Below, in pieces: positions 1 through 8,767 of a stretch of 64,000 nt of DNA. Under the pieces are notes generated by a model. That model was not told the origin of the DNA and made no database searches. It worked only from the letters and a program-made list of their open reading frames with translations. Origin of the DNA: Chloropicon primus (taxonomy: Eukaryota > Chlorophyta > Chloropicophyceae > Chloropicales > Chloropicaceae); assembly GCA_023205875.1 (NCBI GenBank), contig CP060760.1:124001-188000 (forward strand), in the 5' to 3' direction. The position numbers were made by a program, and so were the translations under genes. Numbering within the stretch: position 1 is the stretch's first letter; each line of letters opens with the position of its first letter.

Positions 1-4
1 GGAC

Positions 5-649
5 ATGGAGGTGGACGAGGGGGAAGTGTTGGGGGCGTCGGGGTCTCGGGCTACCAGGGCACGCCGGGGAGGAGTCCTGGACAGCGACGACGACGGGGAG
101 GACGACAAGAAGGGTGTCGCGAAGAAGGAGAAGCCGCTGACAGCCAGGCAGAGGGCGAAGATCAAGTCGGACCAAGAGGAGGAGGAGAGGAAGAGGAAGA
201 AGGAGGAGGAGGCGACCCTTCGGCGGGACAAGGAGGAGAGGGGTGCGAGACCCCTCACTCAGTCTCTCGACCACCAAGGCGGCAAATACAGCCCCATGTT
301 CCTCAAATTTGACGAAACGGACGAAACGGCAGACGAGGGACTGACGGGCGTGGTAGACGTGGATGGCAAGGACCTGGTCGAGAAGGGAGGCGGCTTCGTG
401 CTCTTCCAATTTCCCACAATTCTTCCCCCAAGGATGAAGCAGGGGTCGGGGAAGGTCGGGAAGCTGAGGGTGTACGACGACGGCTCGGCTGAGCTGGACG
501 TGGGTGGTGTGACTCTGGAGGTCTTCCCTGGCACGCTGAGCGACTGCTTTCACCAGGTGGCGATGATGTCAACCAAGGAGGACAAGTGCGTGTTCCTTGG
601 GAACGTCACGAACAAGCAAGTTTGCACGCCCAAGCTGGACGATGTCTAA
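5..649 (+). CDS. POLR3D: RNA polymerase III subunit RPC4 (Rpc53 family), possibly 5'-partial
   Basis: Subunit of the RNA polymerase III TFIIF-like RPC4/RPC5 heterodimer, which acts in initiation and termination of tRNA and 5S rRNA transcription. The last ~90 residues fit the RPC4 C-terminal domain: a QFPTILP segment, then GKVGKLRVYDDGSAELDVGG, then VTLEVFPGT, and an end containing CVFLGNV and VCTPKLDD. The first ~80 residues are charged and low-complexity, also typical of the family. The reading frame is still open at the left edge, so the ATG at 5 could be internal; 214 aa is shorter than many RPC4 proteins. The 3' end converges on OFD1 with about 70 bp between stop codons. Confidence 0.85.
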   Translation: MEVDEGEVLGASGSRATRARRGGVLDSDDDGEDDKKGVAKKEKPLTARQRAKIKSDQEEEERKRKKEEEATLRRDKEERGARPLTQSLDHQGGKYSPMFLKFDETDETADEGLTGVVDVDGKDLVEKGGGFVLFQFPTILPPRMKQGSGKVGKLRVYDDGSAELDVGGVTLEVFPGTLSDCFHQVAMMSTKEDKCVFLGNVTNKQVCTPKLDDV

Positions 650-718
650 AAAGAACAAGTTTTGTGTGAAGTTTTAGCCACCACGCCCTCCTGGTCGTTG
701 GGGTCGCTTTATTTATTT

Positions 719-3700
719 TTAGAATACACTGCCTTCGCTGGACAAGCCCGGGATGGAAAGGTTGCTCCCCTCCCCCGAGAAGGAGGCTACGGACATCTCT
801 TCGCTCTGGCCAGCCCCCAGCGATGGCCCAGAGTTTTCTTCCTCGCCGTAACCATCACCGTCGTCCTCGTTGAAGCCCCTGATGTCCTCGAGCTCGCTGT
901 AGTTGATATCACTGAGGTCAGAGGGCTCTCCTATCGGGGGCCCGAGTGGAGACCCTTCCGGAGCCTCTGTGGGAAGCACCCCCATCACCCCAGGCTCCCC
1001 TGCCACGCCGAAAGATCCGCCGCTTCCGTCTCTGGGGGAGAGGGAGCCATCGGAGGAGTGGATGTCGCTGTCGACCTCCTCGGCATCCTCGCTCATGTCT
1101 TCCGACGACGATTCCTCCTTTGCCGCCTGCGTCAGGATCTGGGATACGGTCAACGGAGCCGCGGGCTCTTCCCTCCTGGAAGAAGACTTGCCTCCACCAC
1201 CTTCCCTGGCTTGAGGGGACGTGTACGGGGCGACGTGGGGGCTGGGGAAGTTCTCGGAGGGGCTCTCCAGCACTCGTGGAGGCGATGAAACAATTCCCTT
1301 CCCAATCGGTTCCTCCTCTGCTTTCCCTTTGTGAGGAGTACCAGCCTTGATGTCTTCGACAGGGTCTTCCTTGGAGACTACTGGCTCGACCGGCGTACGC
1401 GTCACGGCGGCCTCCTCCTCGCCCCCGGGCACACTCTTGGCTTCAGGGGTCTTCTGCTTCTGCTTCCGAGGCGTTGTCTTGGAGGCCTTGGGCTGTGGAC
1501 TCTTCTTCGGGCTCCAGCTCGGGGAGTAACGTTCCTCCTCCCCCGGCTTCTCACGGGAAGTCAGTCCAGGGCTGTAAGGCTTTGCCGCTGGGTTCAAGGG
1601 CGAGGAGGAAGTCGATCCCCCCTTTGCCTCCTTCTTCTCCTTGGGTGACACCGATTTGGGTAGTACGGCTTCCTTCACAGTTTGCGGGGATTTAGCCCTG
1701 CTTGCCGCTCTGGTCGACGGTGATCCTGCTCGCTTCACGGGTGTTGTGGATGACGAGGCCGCCCCCGTCTCGATACTCACTGCCTCAGAATCTTTGGGTT
1801 TGGGGCTGCTCCTCGCTGCAATAGGCGACTGAGTCTTTCGCTGCCCTTGATCCTCCTCTGCTACCTGCGTTGCTTGGCCCTTTGGGGACGGTTTCGCCCA
1901 TTTAGGCGACGATGATTTCTTGCTGCTGCTTTTCGGGGATGCCCCTGGACTTGCCACACCCTTCGAAGGGATTGGCGATGAGACCTCCTTGCGCTTTCCT
2001 GGAGTCTTCACCGGAGGCGATTGGACTGGCTCCCCTTGCTTCTTCTTCGTCGGGGTTGCCTGGCTCGAGGGGGCCTCGTCCCCCTTCCCGGAATCTCCTG
2101 GTATCTCTATGGGCTTGATCTTCGCAGGAGTGACGATTTTCTCTTCCACCTCCTTCTGCGCAACGACTCCCGCTGCAGCGGGAGATGAGGCTTTCTCCTC
2201 GCCAGGCACCTGGATCGGTGCTTTCGCGGCCTCCTTCAAGACCTTGCTGGATTCCGCTCCTGGTGATGCTGGCACAGCAACCTTGGATGGTGAGGGCCTC
2301 TCCTTTTCCTCGGCGGCCGGCTCGTCAGAGCTGGAGCTGCTGCTGCTCGAAGAAGAAGATTCGGAATGGATCTTGGGAAGGGTGTCCTTGAACTTTGGAG
2401 TTTCCTCCTTTTCTGGAGATGATTCCTTTGCCGTGCCCCAAGACTTCTCCTGAGGAGACGGTGGTGGCTTCAGATCCTCAGAGCTTCCAGACTTGGACTC
2501 CCTCAGGGTGGTCCCGAGCGCGCCCGAAATGTAAGCAGGCACCTCCTGGACTCTCTCTCCCACCAAGGCACCTTCCATGATGGTCTGGCTCTCCTTCACG
2601 TAATCCCTCTCCATGACCTCCTCGCCTTCAGCAGGGCTTTGAGCGATCTCTGCACGGGGAGAAGGCAAAGGCGCAGGTCTGCTGAAATGTGGCCGAGCAT
2701 CGGGTTGGGGTTCCAGCGGCAGTGGGTCCGGCACCCTGCTCGTCCAGCTTCGAGATTTGAACGACTCCAAGCGACTTTTCAATCCATGCTCCAGCTTCTC
2801 GAGCTCTTCGAGATTCACCGCCGTGGAAGTTACAGGAGTCCTCTGGACGAAGGAGGACGAGTCGTCAGCCCGGAGGTATCTGCTGCTGGAATGGCTCCGA
2901 TGCTGGTAGAAGTTGCTATCGAAAGTGACTTGAAGCTCCCTGGCGTAGCTTCTCAGGTCCGAAGCCTCCTTTGACGCCAAGGCAGCCTTCATCTTCGCCT
3001 CCTCCAGTTGGTTCAAGGCCTCTTCTTGGCCATTGGTGGCCTCCTCAACAGCGGCGTTCGCCCGGTGGAGCGCGCTCTGCCACGTGCTCTCCCTCAGCAC
3101 CAGGGCTTCCCTCTCCTTTTGCCAAGAGCTTCTCTCCCGATCAAGTGTCTCCCGAGGTACCAGAGTGTCCGCGTGGATCTCGAGCTGCCTAATCTTTTCG
3201 CGCAGGTCTTCGTTCTCCCTCGTGCGCTCGATCAGCTTCTTTCTCAGGTCCTTGGCTTCCTTTCGAGCATTGGTCAGCATCTCCATTGCGACCTCTGGGG
3301 ATGAAGGCTGGCCGGCTTTGCCCCCAGTGATGTCCAGGGTCCTGGCCTTGAGCAGCCTGGCTTGCTCAAGCTGCTGAGCCGCAAAGTCCAGCAATTTCTC
3401 CGCCTCGATTTGCTTGACCTGGGCCGCGCTCGTTCTCTCGTCAAGGGCCTTCTCTCGCCTCTCGAGGCCCACGCGCCTCTCACCCACCTCGTCCTCGAAC
3501 CTCTCCCTCTCCAACCCCATCTCTTCCCTCTGGCGTGCAATCTCCTTCCTCGATTCGTTTTCCTTGATCTCCAAGGACCTCCACTTCTCCGTGATCCTTT
3601 GCATTGTCTCGAGCTCGCTCTCTTTCAGAGCAGCGAGTCTTTCGCCGTGTATCTTGTCCAGCTCCTCCTTCTCCTTGGCCAGGGACTCCCACGCCTTGGC

Positions 3701-4450
3701 GGATTCTTGAATACGTATCGACCTCGTCTCCATGTCCCTCACCCGGTCGACTTGCGCCTGCACGTCGGCCCTCGAGCGGATCTCCACGTCCCTTCGATAG
3801 TCGCTCATCTTCGTCTCAAAGATGGCCTTCATCGAAGCCCGCTCGGACTCAAGCCTGTCTTGCAGCCTCGACTCGATGCGTTGGACCTCGATGGACACGC
3901 TCTGGCTGCCCTCGGTGACCCCGTGGAGGTCCCAGGTCTGCGTCTCCGCCTCGTGCAGCGGCTTGGCAGAGTTCACTTGAGCCAGAGACTCCAATATCAA
4001 GGTCGACAGACACGAGGACGACGAGGATAGCCCCGGATCCGACGCTTCCTCCGCCCCTTCGCTTCTGCTCTGGATCGCTCGAGCCATCTGCGAGGTCTCG
4101 TCTATCTGAAGCATTTTCATGATCTCCCTCAAAGAAAGGGAGGACGACGACTGAAGGCCGCTCTCCGGAAGGAAAACCGAAAGCGTGTAGTCGTAACCAT
4201 TCCTCTTGAGGTAGTCCGTGAAGAGACTGTCGAGGACCCGAGGTATCAGGCCCTCCCTCGTTCTGCTTTGCCCTCCGACGCTCGTCCTGTCGTTCCCTCC
4301 CGAAAGCTTGGAAAGGATCCGCGTCCTGAGGTGGGACTTGAGGTTGTCCAAGATCCCGCTCGTGTGCAGCTTATCGTAAAGCCCGCGCTTGTACTCCCTC
4401 GCGGACGAAAGGTCCACCCCAACGTGCTCGCCTTGTCGCGTGCCGACCAT
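719..4450 (-). CDS. OFD1: OFD1-like LisH/coiled-coil centriolar protein
   Basis: The N-terminus matches OFD1, a centriole distal-end and ciliary protein: residues ~18-45 give KRGLYDKLHTSGILDNLKSH, and residues ~70-100 form a LisH-like motif containing YLKRNGYDYTLSVFLPESGL, close to vertebrate OFD1. Residues ~185-540 are a long heptad-rich coiled coil, as expected. The remaining ~700 residues are Ser/Lys/Pro/Glu-rich and probably disordered, with many SPK-type sites and an acidic end. It is a single uninterrupted 1243-codon frame starting at an ATG. A 23-nt poly-T run (4499-4521) lies ~50 bp upstream. Together with the DRC8-like gene at 27.8 kb it implies a centriole and cilium. Assignment rests mainly on the LisH region; the tail is too biased to compare. 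Confidence 0.85.
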   Translation of the reverse strand: MVGTRQGEHVGVDLSSAREYKRGLYDKLHTSGILDNLKSHLRTRILSKLSGGNDRTSVGGQSRTREGLIPRVLDSLFTDYLKRNGYDYTLSVFLPESGLQSSSSLSLREIMKMLQIDETSQMARAIQSRSEGAEEASDPGLSSSSSCLSTLILESLAQVNSAKPLHEAETQTWDLHGVTEGSQSVSIEVQRIESRLQDRLESERASMKAIFETKMSDYRRDVEIRSRADVQAQVDRVRDMETRSIRIQESAKAWESLAKEKEELDKIHGERLAALKESELETMQRITEKWRSLEIKENESRKEIARQREEMGLERERFEDEVGERRVGLERREKALDERTSAAQVKQIEAEKLLDFAAQQLEQARLLKARTLDITGGKAGQPSSPEVAMEMLTNARKEAKDLRKKLIERTRENEDLREKIRQLEIHADTLVPRETLDRERSSWQKEREALVLRESTWQSALHRANAAVEEATNGQEEALNQLEEAKMKAALASKEASDLRSYARELQVTFDSNFYQHRSHSSSRYLRADDSSSFVQRTPVTSTAVNLEELEKLEHGLKSRLESFKSRSWTSRVPDPLPLEPQPDARPHFSRPAPLPSPRAEIAQSPAEGEEVMERDYVKESQTIMEGALVGERVQEVPAYISGALGTTLRESKSGSSEDLKPPPSPQEKSWGTAKESSPEKEETPKFKDTLPKIHSESSSSSSSSSSSDEPAAEEKERPSPSKVAVPASPGAESSKVLKEAAKAPIQVPGEEKASSPAAAGVVAQKEVEEKIVTPAKIKPIEIPGDSGKGDEAPSSQATPTKKKQGEPVQSPPVKTPGKRKEVSSPIPSKGVASPGASPKSSSKKSSSPKWAKPSPKGQATQVAEEDQGQRKTQSPIAARSSPKPKDSEAVSIETGAASSSTTPVKRAGSPSTRAASRAKSPQTVKEAVLPKSVSPKEKKEAKGGSTSSSPLNPAAKPYSPGLTSREKPGEEERYSPSWSPKKSPQPKASKTTPRKQKQKTPEAKSVPGGEEEAAVTRTPVEPVVSKEDPVEDIKAGTPHKGKAEEEPIGKGIVSSPPRVLESPSENFPSPHVAPYTSPQAREGGGGKSSSRREEPAAPLTVSQILTQAAKEESSSEDMSEDAEEVDSDIHSSDGSLSPRDGSGGSFGVAGEPGVMGVLPTEAPEGSPLGPPIGEPSDLSDINYSELEDIRGFNEDDGDGYGEEENSGPSLGAGQSEEMSVASFSGEGSNLSIPGLSSEGSVF

Positions 4451-4833
4451 CTTGGTTTCGTAATGCTTTGGCCAACTCTTGCTCGCTGTCTCTTTTGCTT
4501 TTTTTTTTTTTTTTTTTTTTTATCGCGCGAAATTCAGCCGAACGATAACTCAAAACAGTGGAGAAAACGAGAGCAAGGAGAGTAAGTGCTGGAGGGTGAG
4601 GGTGGAGAACATCAGACCCGTGGCCTGGAGACTGTGGAGCACGGATTGGTTGGATTGGTTCCCTCCAGAGGAGCACGGATTGGATTGGGTGGTGCCAATG
4701 ATTTTCGACGACGGTCCAGGGAACGAAGCTGCCGCCCGGGACTTTTTTATACGAGTAGTTGTGAGTGAAGTGAATGAAACACGTGCAAGACGGGGTTAAC
4801 CGAGAGAGCCTTGAGGTCTGGACCTCGCTCTTC
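4451..4833. other. Intergenic region with long poly-T run
   Basis: This 383-bp stretch separates the OFD1 start (minus strand) from the stop of the next minus-strand gene. It holds a homopolymer of 23 T at 4499-4521, read as poly-A in the direction of OFD1 transcription and about 50 bp before its ATG. I see no credible coding sequence; short frames here are compositional. Confidence 0.6.
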
Positions 4834-5889
4834 TTACTTGGATGGGTCCTTGCTCTGGAAGAAGAGGGAAACTCTCTTCTTGATGTAGTTGTTGATGCGT
4901 GTGCTTTCGTCCCTCGTAGAGTCGTCCTCAGCGCTTGAGTCTTCCTCGATGGCGTCCTCCGAAGTGATGGAGAGGGTGTCGTTCTCGATCGTCATCTCAT
5001 CAGTGTCCTGAGGGGTCGCCTGCTTCTCGTTCGCGTTCTCGTTCTCCTCCCCCTTCTCCTCTTGCTTGGCCTCGCTCTTCACCTCGGCGCAGTAGCTGCT
5101 CGGCTCCCTCGACCACAGGGAGTTCATCTCCTTGTCCACGGCGGCGGCGGCAAGGTTCGGGTCCCCTTGCGCCTCCTCGGCTGCCTGGTCCATCGCCAGC
5201 TTCACGCCCTCGAACGAGACCTCCAGGTTCTTCTTCATCTCCTGGAACTGGGTGTTCACGTTGGAGTTCACGTTCAGAATCATCTTCGTCACCATTTGGA
5301 TCCTCGAGTTCATCTCTTGCAGCATCAGCTCGTAGCGCTCTTGGGTGGAGTCGCTCTGGCTCGCGGGCGCCTGAGCCCCGCCCCCGACCCGAGGGGACGC
5401 GCCCTTGTCGAAGCCGCGCATCTCGTTGTGGTACCTCCTCGCGTAGTAGTGGGACCTCGCCACGTCCTCGCCGCCGTGCATCGCGGAGCCGCGCTCGAGC
5501 TCCGAGGAGGGAATCGATTGGAAGAGGTCCGCGAAGGACTTCTTCCCCAGCTTCCCCCTCTGAGAGGTCGGGTACTGGCTCTCCTTGCTCTCGTCGCGGT
5601 TCACCGGCGACTCGAAGCCGACGTAGCCCTGGGATCTCCTGTACAAGGGCTGGCGGGCCACCATGGTGTTGCTCTCCACCTGTCCCACGAACCTGTGCTT
5701 CGTCTGGATCGAGTTCTCCGTGTTGTAAGTCGTGTTCTGGGACGATTCCCTCCAGATCGAGTTGAAGTGCTGCTGCTGCTGCTGCTGGTAGCGCTGACTG
5801 TTGGCGGTCATCATCATGCTGTCGTCAGAGGCATTCATACTCGCATGAGTCGCCGACGGCGGGGGGTTAATGCACCACGACGACATCAT
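4834..5889 (-). CDS. Hypothetical coiled-coil protein with acidic C-terminus
   Basis: Not recognised. The ATG at 5889 (MMSSWCINPP) is preferred; the frame extends only to a GTG upstream. The 351-aa product has a polar Met/Gln-rich N-terminus including a Gln run near residue 38, a middle with a KSFADLFQSIPSSE segment, a predicted amphipathic coiled coil at about residues 185-240 (RYELMLQEMNSRIQMVTKM and following), and an acidic Glu/Asp/Thr/Ser-rich tail ending in a short basic segment. No membrane segment or signal peptide is seen. Normal codon composition and unbroken length support a real gene; function is unknown. Confidence 0.65.
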   Translation of the reverse strand: MMSSWCINPPPSATHASMNASDDSMMMTANSQRYQQQQQQHFNSIWRESSQNTTYNTENSIQTKHRFVGQVESNTMVARQPLYRRSQGYVGFESPVNRDESKESQYPTSQRGKLGKKSFADLFQSIPSSELERGSAMHGGEDVARSHYYARRYHNEMRGFDKGASPRVGGGAQAPASQSDSTQERYELMLQEMNSRIQMVTKMILNVNSNVNTQFQEMKKNLEVSFEGVKLAMDQAAEEAQGDPNLAAAAVDKEMNSLWSREPSSYCAEVKSEAKQEEKGEENENANEKQATPQDTDEMTIENDTLSITSEDAIEEDSSAEDDSTRDESTRINNYIKKRVSLFFQSKDPSK

Positions 5890-6472
5890 CTCCGTCCCCG
5901 TCTCCTTGAGTCTCTCAACCACCTCTCGTACCTAATCGCGCGTGAGCCAAAAAACCTAACCTAATCGCCGCTCGCAGTGGGAAGAGTGAGAGTGAAACCA
6001 CCTCGCCACCTTTCCCGTTCGTTCGTTTCGTTTCTTTGGAAAAAAAAAAAAAGAAAGCTCCAAAAGCCAAAACGTGTTGCGACACCGCGGTCCTCGTCAC
6101 CCTCCTCGCCGTCCTCGTCGCCGGTCGTGGGATCGCTCTCGCTCACTGCCTCAATCGATCGCGATCGCTTCTTCGGTTTCAGCCGTTTGAAAAAAAATTC
6201 TGGCGCGAACGCACGCTTTGCGTTACACTCATTTTATGATGTTGTTGGACACTGCATTTCCGCCCCATGTGACAGGGGGGCAGGGATCCCAAGGAAAGGA
6301 TTGTGTCTGAGGCTGTCCTGGGTGGAAGGCGGTCTGCGGTCGAGGGCGAGGGTTTGGGGTACCAAGGGCCCAGAACAGGGCATCTGTGTCGAAGCATCGT
6401 GTCGAGATCTTTCTGTTGACTGGTCGGTTGTAGCGAATGACGCCGGATTGAGGATTGGAGCGGCTTGGCAAG
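5890..6472. promoter_or_regulatory. Divergent promoter region upstream of the K+ channel fusion gene
   Basis: This 583-bp interval lies between two divergently transcribed genes. A short A run (6042-6053) sits in the middle. A copy of the dispersed 5' motif (GAAGCATCGTGTCGAGATCTTTC) occurs at 6391-6428, plus orientation, 45 bp before the channel ATG. No coding sequence is supported. Confidence 0.5.
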
Positions 6473-8548
6473 ATGGAGAGCGTGGCAAAGGTTTGGACGG
6501 GGAAGAGCTCCGGGGACAAGAGCGGCAAGGCGGTGGGAAGTGTCAGATCGGGTGCCCACTGGAGGTCTGCGGTCGACAGGCTCCGAGCTGTGAACTTCAT
6601 GGGGGAGTACAGTAAGGACGCGGGCCGGAGGGAGTACCTGCGCTCTCTCATCAAGAGGGCGAACAAGGGGACAGCAGCTTCCAGGCCAGCGAGCAAGGCT
6701 TCTCGACTGCTGAGGTTCACGCCCTCGACCCTGTACTTTCTCATCCTGGAGAAGGACTGGTGGTTCTGCTGCTTTCTGGCGTCCCTGTTTTACGCCATTC
6801 CAGTTACCATCTTCGGGCTCCTGTCGATGACCTTGGAACTCCAGAACGATACGGCGGATGTGGAGCTCGCCCTGCACGACTACGTCCCGTCCCAAGCCCT
6901 CGTGGCTTTCCGGTTCAGCTCGGCCAACATCATCGGAATGGGTTACGGAACCGTGGTGCCGACTTCGAACGAGGGCTTCTTCCTCGCGATCATCTCGCAG
7001 CTGCTCGGGATCATGATCAACGTGTTCGTCTTTGCGGCGGTGATGGCAAAGTTCCAAAGCCCAAGGGCGGACATCATTTTCTCGGACAAGATCTGCCTGT
7101 TCACGCGAGATGGCGTCCGGCACCTCTGCCTTCGCGTCGGCAACCTCCGATGCCACACTCTGTACAGCCCGTCGCTTCGAGTGTTTGTGCTGAAGGAGCA
7201 AGGGACGAGCGAGGGCGAGGATTTCGTCCAGAGCGTGGAGCTCTCGGTCGAAGAACCTGGAACGGTCAGCGGGTTCTACAACATCACTCACAGGATCGAC
7301 GGGAGTTCGCCCCTGTACGACTTGAGGGCGGAGGACATGAGGGTACCAGACAACATCCTGGCCTTTCAGGTCATCTTCACGGCGGTGGATCCGGTGTATC
7401 AAGCGGAGGTTTGTGCCAAGTGCTCCTACAGCACCAACCAGTTGGAGTTCGGGAAAAGGTTTGGGGACATGATGAAGTACGACGCGCGGGGCAAGCGCTT
7501 CCTGATCGACTTCACGTGCTTCGAGGACTTTGTCGATGCCCCAGAGTACTGGGAGGAGGAAGAGGCCATCTTCATCAAGAAGGACCTCCCGATGGAGAAC
7601 GGGGAAGCCCCGCCGGAGATCGAAGGGGACAAGCCTGGCCTGCTCCTTGGGTTTGGCCGCGAAAGCTTTGGGGATCCCTTGCTCGACGGCGACCTGCCGA
7701 GGGGAGGTCTGAGACCACAGTGCTGCTTCGCCCTGTCGGTAGCCATGACGCTGCTGGAGGCTGGGGACGACTACGAAGAGTACAGATCGGACCTCGCGGA
7801 CAAACCGACCTGGCATGCCAAGGTGGACGAAAAGCTGGAGACGCCGGCTTTGAGGCTGCCGCGCACGTCCGAGTGGCTCGACGGAACGGACCGCATCATC
7901 GAAACCCTTGTGGAGAAGAATGCAAAGGTCGCAGAGCTTGCGAGGTGCGAGCCAGGCGAGGGTTTGGACCCAAGCAATGCCCACTGGGAGGTCCACGCTC
8001 ACGTCTTTGCTCTGTGCCTCGTCCACGCGCCCAAAGCAGTTAAGATGAGAGCGTTCTTCTGGGGAAAGTTCGGTTGCGACGAGGCGTGGCCGGCGCACAA
8101 GTGCGAGGCACATCTGCAATCGGAGGCCATGAAAGTGCTGCGGCGTTGGGAATCCGCGCTAAAGGAAAGGCAGTACCTTTGCGGGTCAAGGCCAGGGCTG
8201 CTCGACTGTCGTGCGGCTCCCAAGCTCTTCTTGGCATTTTCACTCGCGGACTCTGGATTGGGGAACCTCGGGAAGCCCTTCAAGGAGCTCGCGCCTAGGG
8301 CTTTCCACTACCTGAACAGGTTCAGCAAGCGGCCGTCTTGGAAGAGAGCCTACGGCCCAGGGCGCGGCGTTCGAGTCGGGCCGGACATCATCACGGTGAG
8401 GACGCTTGCCAACAAGTTCGTAACGCTTGCCCCGACTACGGTTGATTCGGTCATATTGCCTGCCTTGGAGAAGGCGAGAAACAGGAAAGTCGAGAGGAAA
8501 CCTCGGGAGCGAGCGGAGAGGAGAAACAGCGCGGCCCTGTGCCTCTGA
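6473..8548 (+). CDS. Inward-rectifier K+ channel (Kir/KirBac type) fused to a DHAR/GST-like domain
   Basis: A 691-aa two-part protein in one unbroken frame. Residues ~80-195: slide-helix region, TM1 (~96-121), pore with selectivity filter GMGYG (GYG at 157-159), TM2 (~169-194). Residues ~200-360 follow the Kir cytoplasmic beta-domain closely, with landmarks LCLRVGNLR, SPLYDL, CSYSTNQLEFGKRF and IDFTCFEDF. Residues ~410-640 resemble plant dehydroascorbate reductase and animal CLIC: CCFALSVAMTLLEAGDDYEE then SDLADKPTWH (thioredoxin half) and CGSRPGLLDCRAAPKLFL (helical half). Alignment puts C417 at the catalytic Cys of DHAR (CPFC/S becomes CCFA). Start: the frame runs to a TTG upstream, so the first ATG, 6473, is taken. 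Oddity: the usual filter threonine (TxGYG) is Gly. Role inferred: K+ channel under redox control; the membrane is unknown. Confidence 0.9.
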   Translation: MESVAKVWTGKSSGDKSGKAVGSVRSGAHWRSAVDRLRAVNFMGEYSKDAGRREYLRSLIKRANKGTAASRPASKASRLLRFTPSTLYFLILEKDWWFCCFLASLFYAIPVTIFGLLSMTLELQNDTADVELALHDYVPSQALVAFRFSSANIIGMGYGTVVPTSNEGFFLAIISQLLGIMINVFVFAAVMAKFQSPRADIIFSDKICLFTRDGVRHLCLRVGNLRCHTLYSPSLRVFVLKEQGTSEGEDFVQSVELSVEEPGTVSGFYNITHRIDGSSPLYDLRAEDMRVPDNILAFQVIFTAVDPVYQAEVCAKCSYSTNQLEFGKRFGDMMKYDARGKRFLIDFTCFEDFVDAPEYWEEEEAIFIKKDLPMENGEAPPEIEGDKPGLLLGFGRESFGDPLLDGDLPRGGLRPQCCFALSVAMTLLEAGDDYEEYRSDLADKPTWHAKVDEKLETPALRLPRTSEWLDGTDRIIETLVEKNAKVAELARCEPGEGLDPSNAHWEVHAHVFALCLVHAPKAVKMRAFFWGKFGCDEAWPAHKCEAHLQSEAMKVLRRWESALKERQYLCGSRPGLLDCRAAPKLFLAFSLADSGLGNLGKPFKELAPRAFHYLNRFSKRPSWKRAYGPGRGVRVGPDIITVRTLANKFVTLAPTTVDSVILPALEKARNRKVERKPRERAERRNSAALCL

Positions 8549-8767
8549 TTGCCTCTTGTGCAGCGCGTTGTACCCATATAACACAACGTACGTATATATA
8601 TATATATATAGAGAGAGTCCAACCGAGCCCTGTCCCCCTGTCACACCCCCTCCCCGTCCTCGTGTTCGAGTTCTAGGCGATGGATCGGTTTCGCTCCAGC
8701 TCCAGCTGTCTCTTCTTGGATTTGATTTGAGGGACGGGAGCCAGGAGTTTTGGATAACGTTATCGCG

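Noticed and set aside
6179-8119. 646-codon open frame on the minus strand opposite the K+ channel gene
   Set aside because: It is a shadow of a strongly biased coding frame; its translation has no domain, membrane or motif pattern, whereas the plus frame has full Kir and DHAR landmarks.
6473-8548. Channel-DHAR join considered as an unspliced intron or mis-joined gene pair
   Set aside because: The ~50-residue linker is acidic and protein-like, in the same frame, with no convincing donor/acceptor pair and no intergenic-type sequence between the domains.
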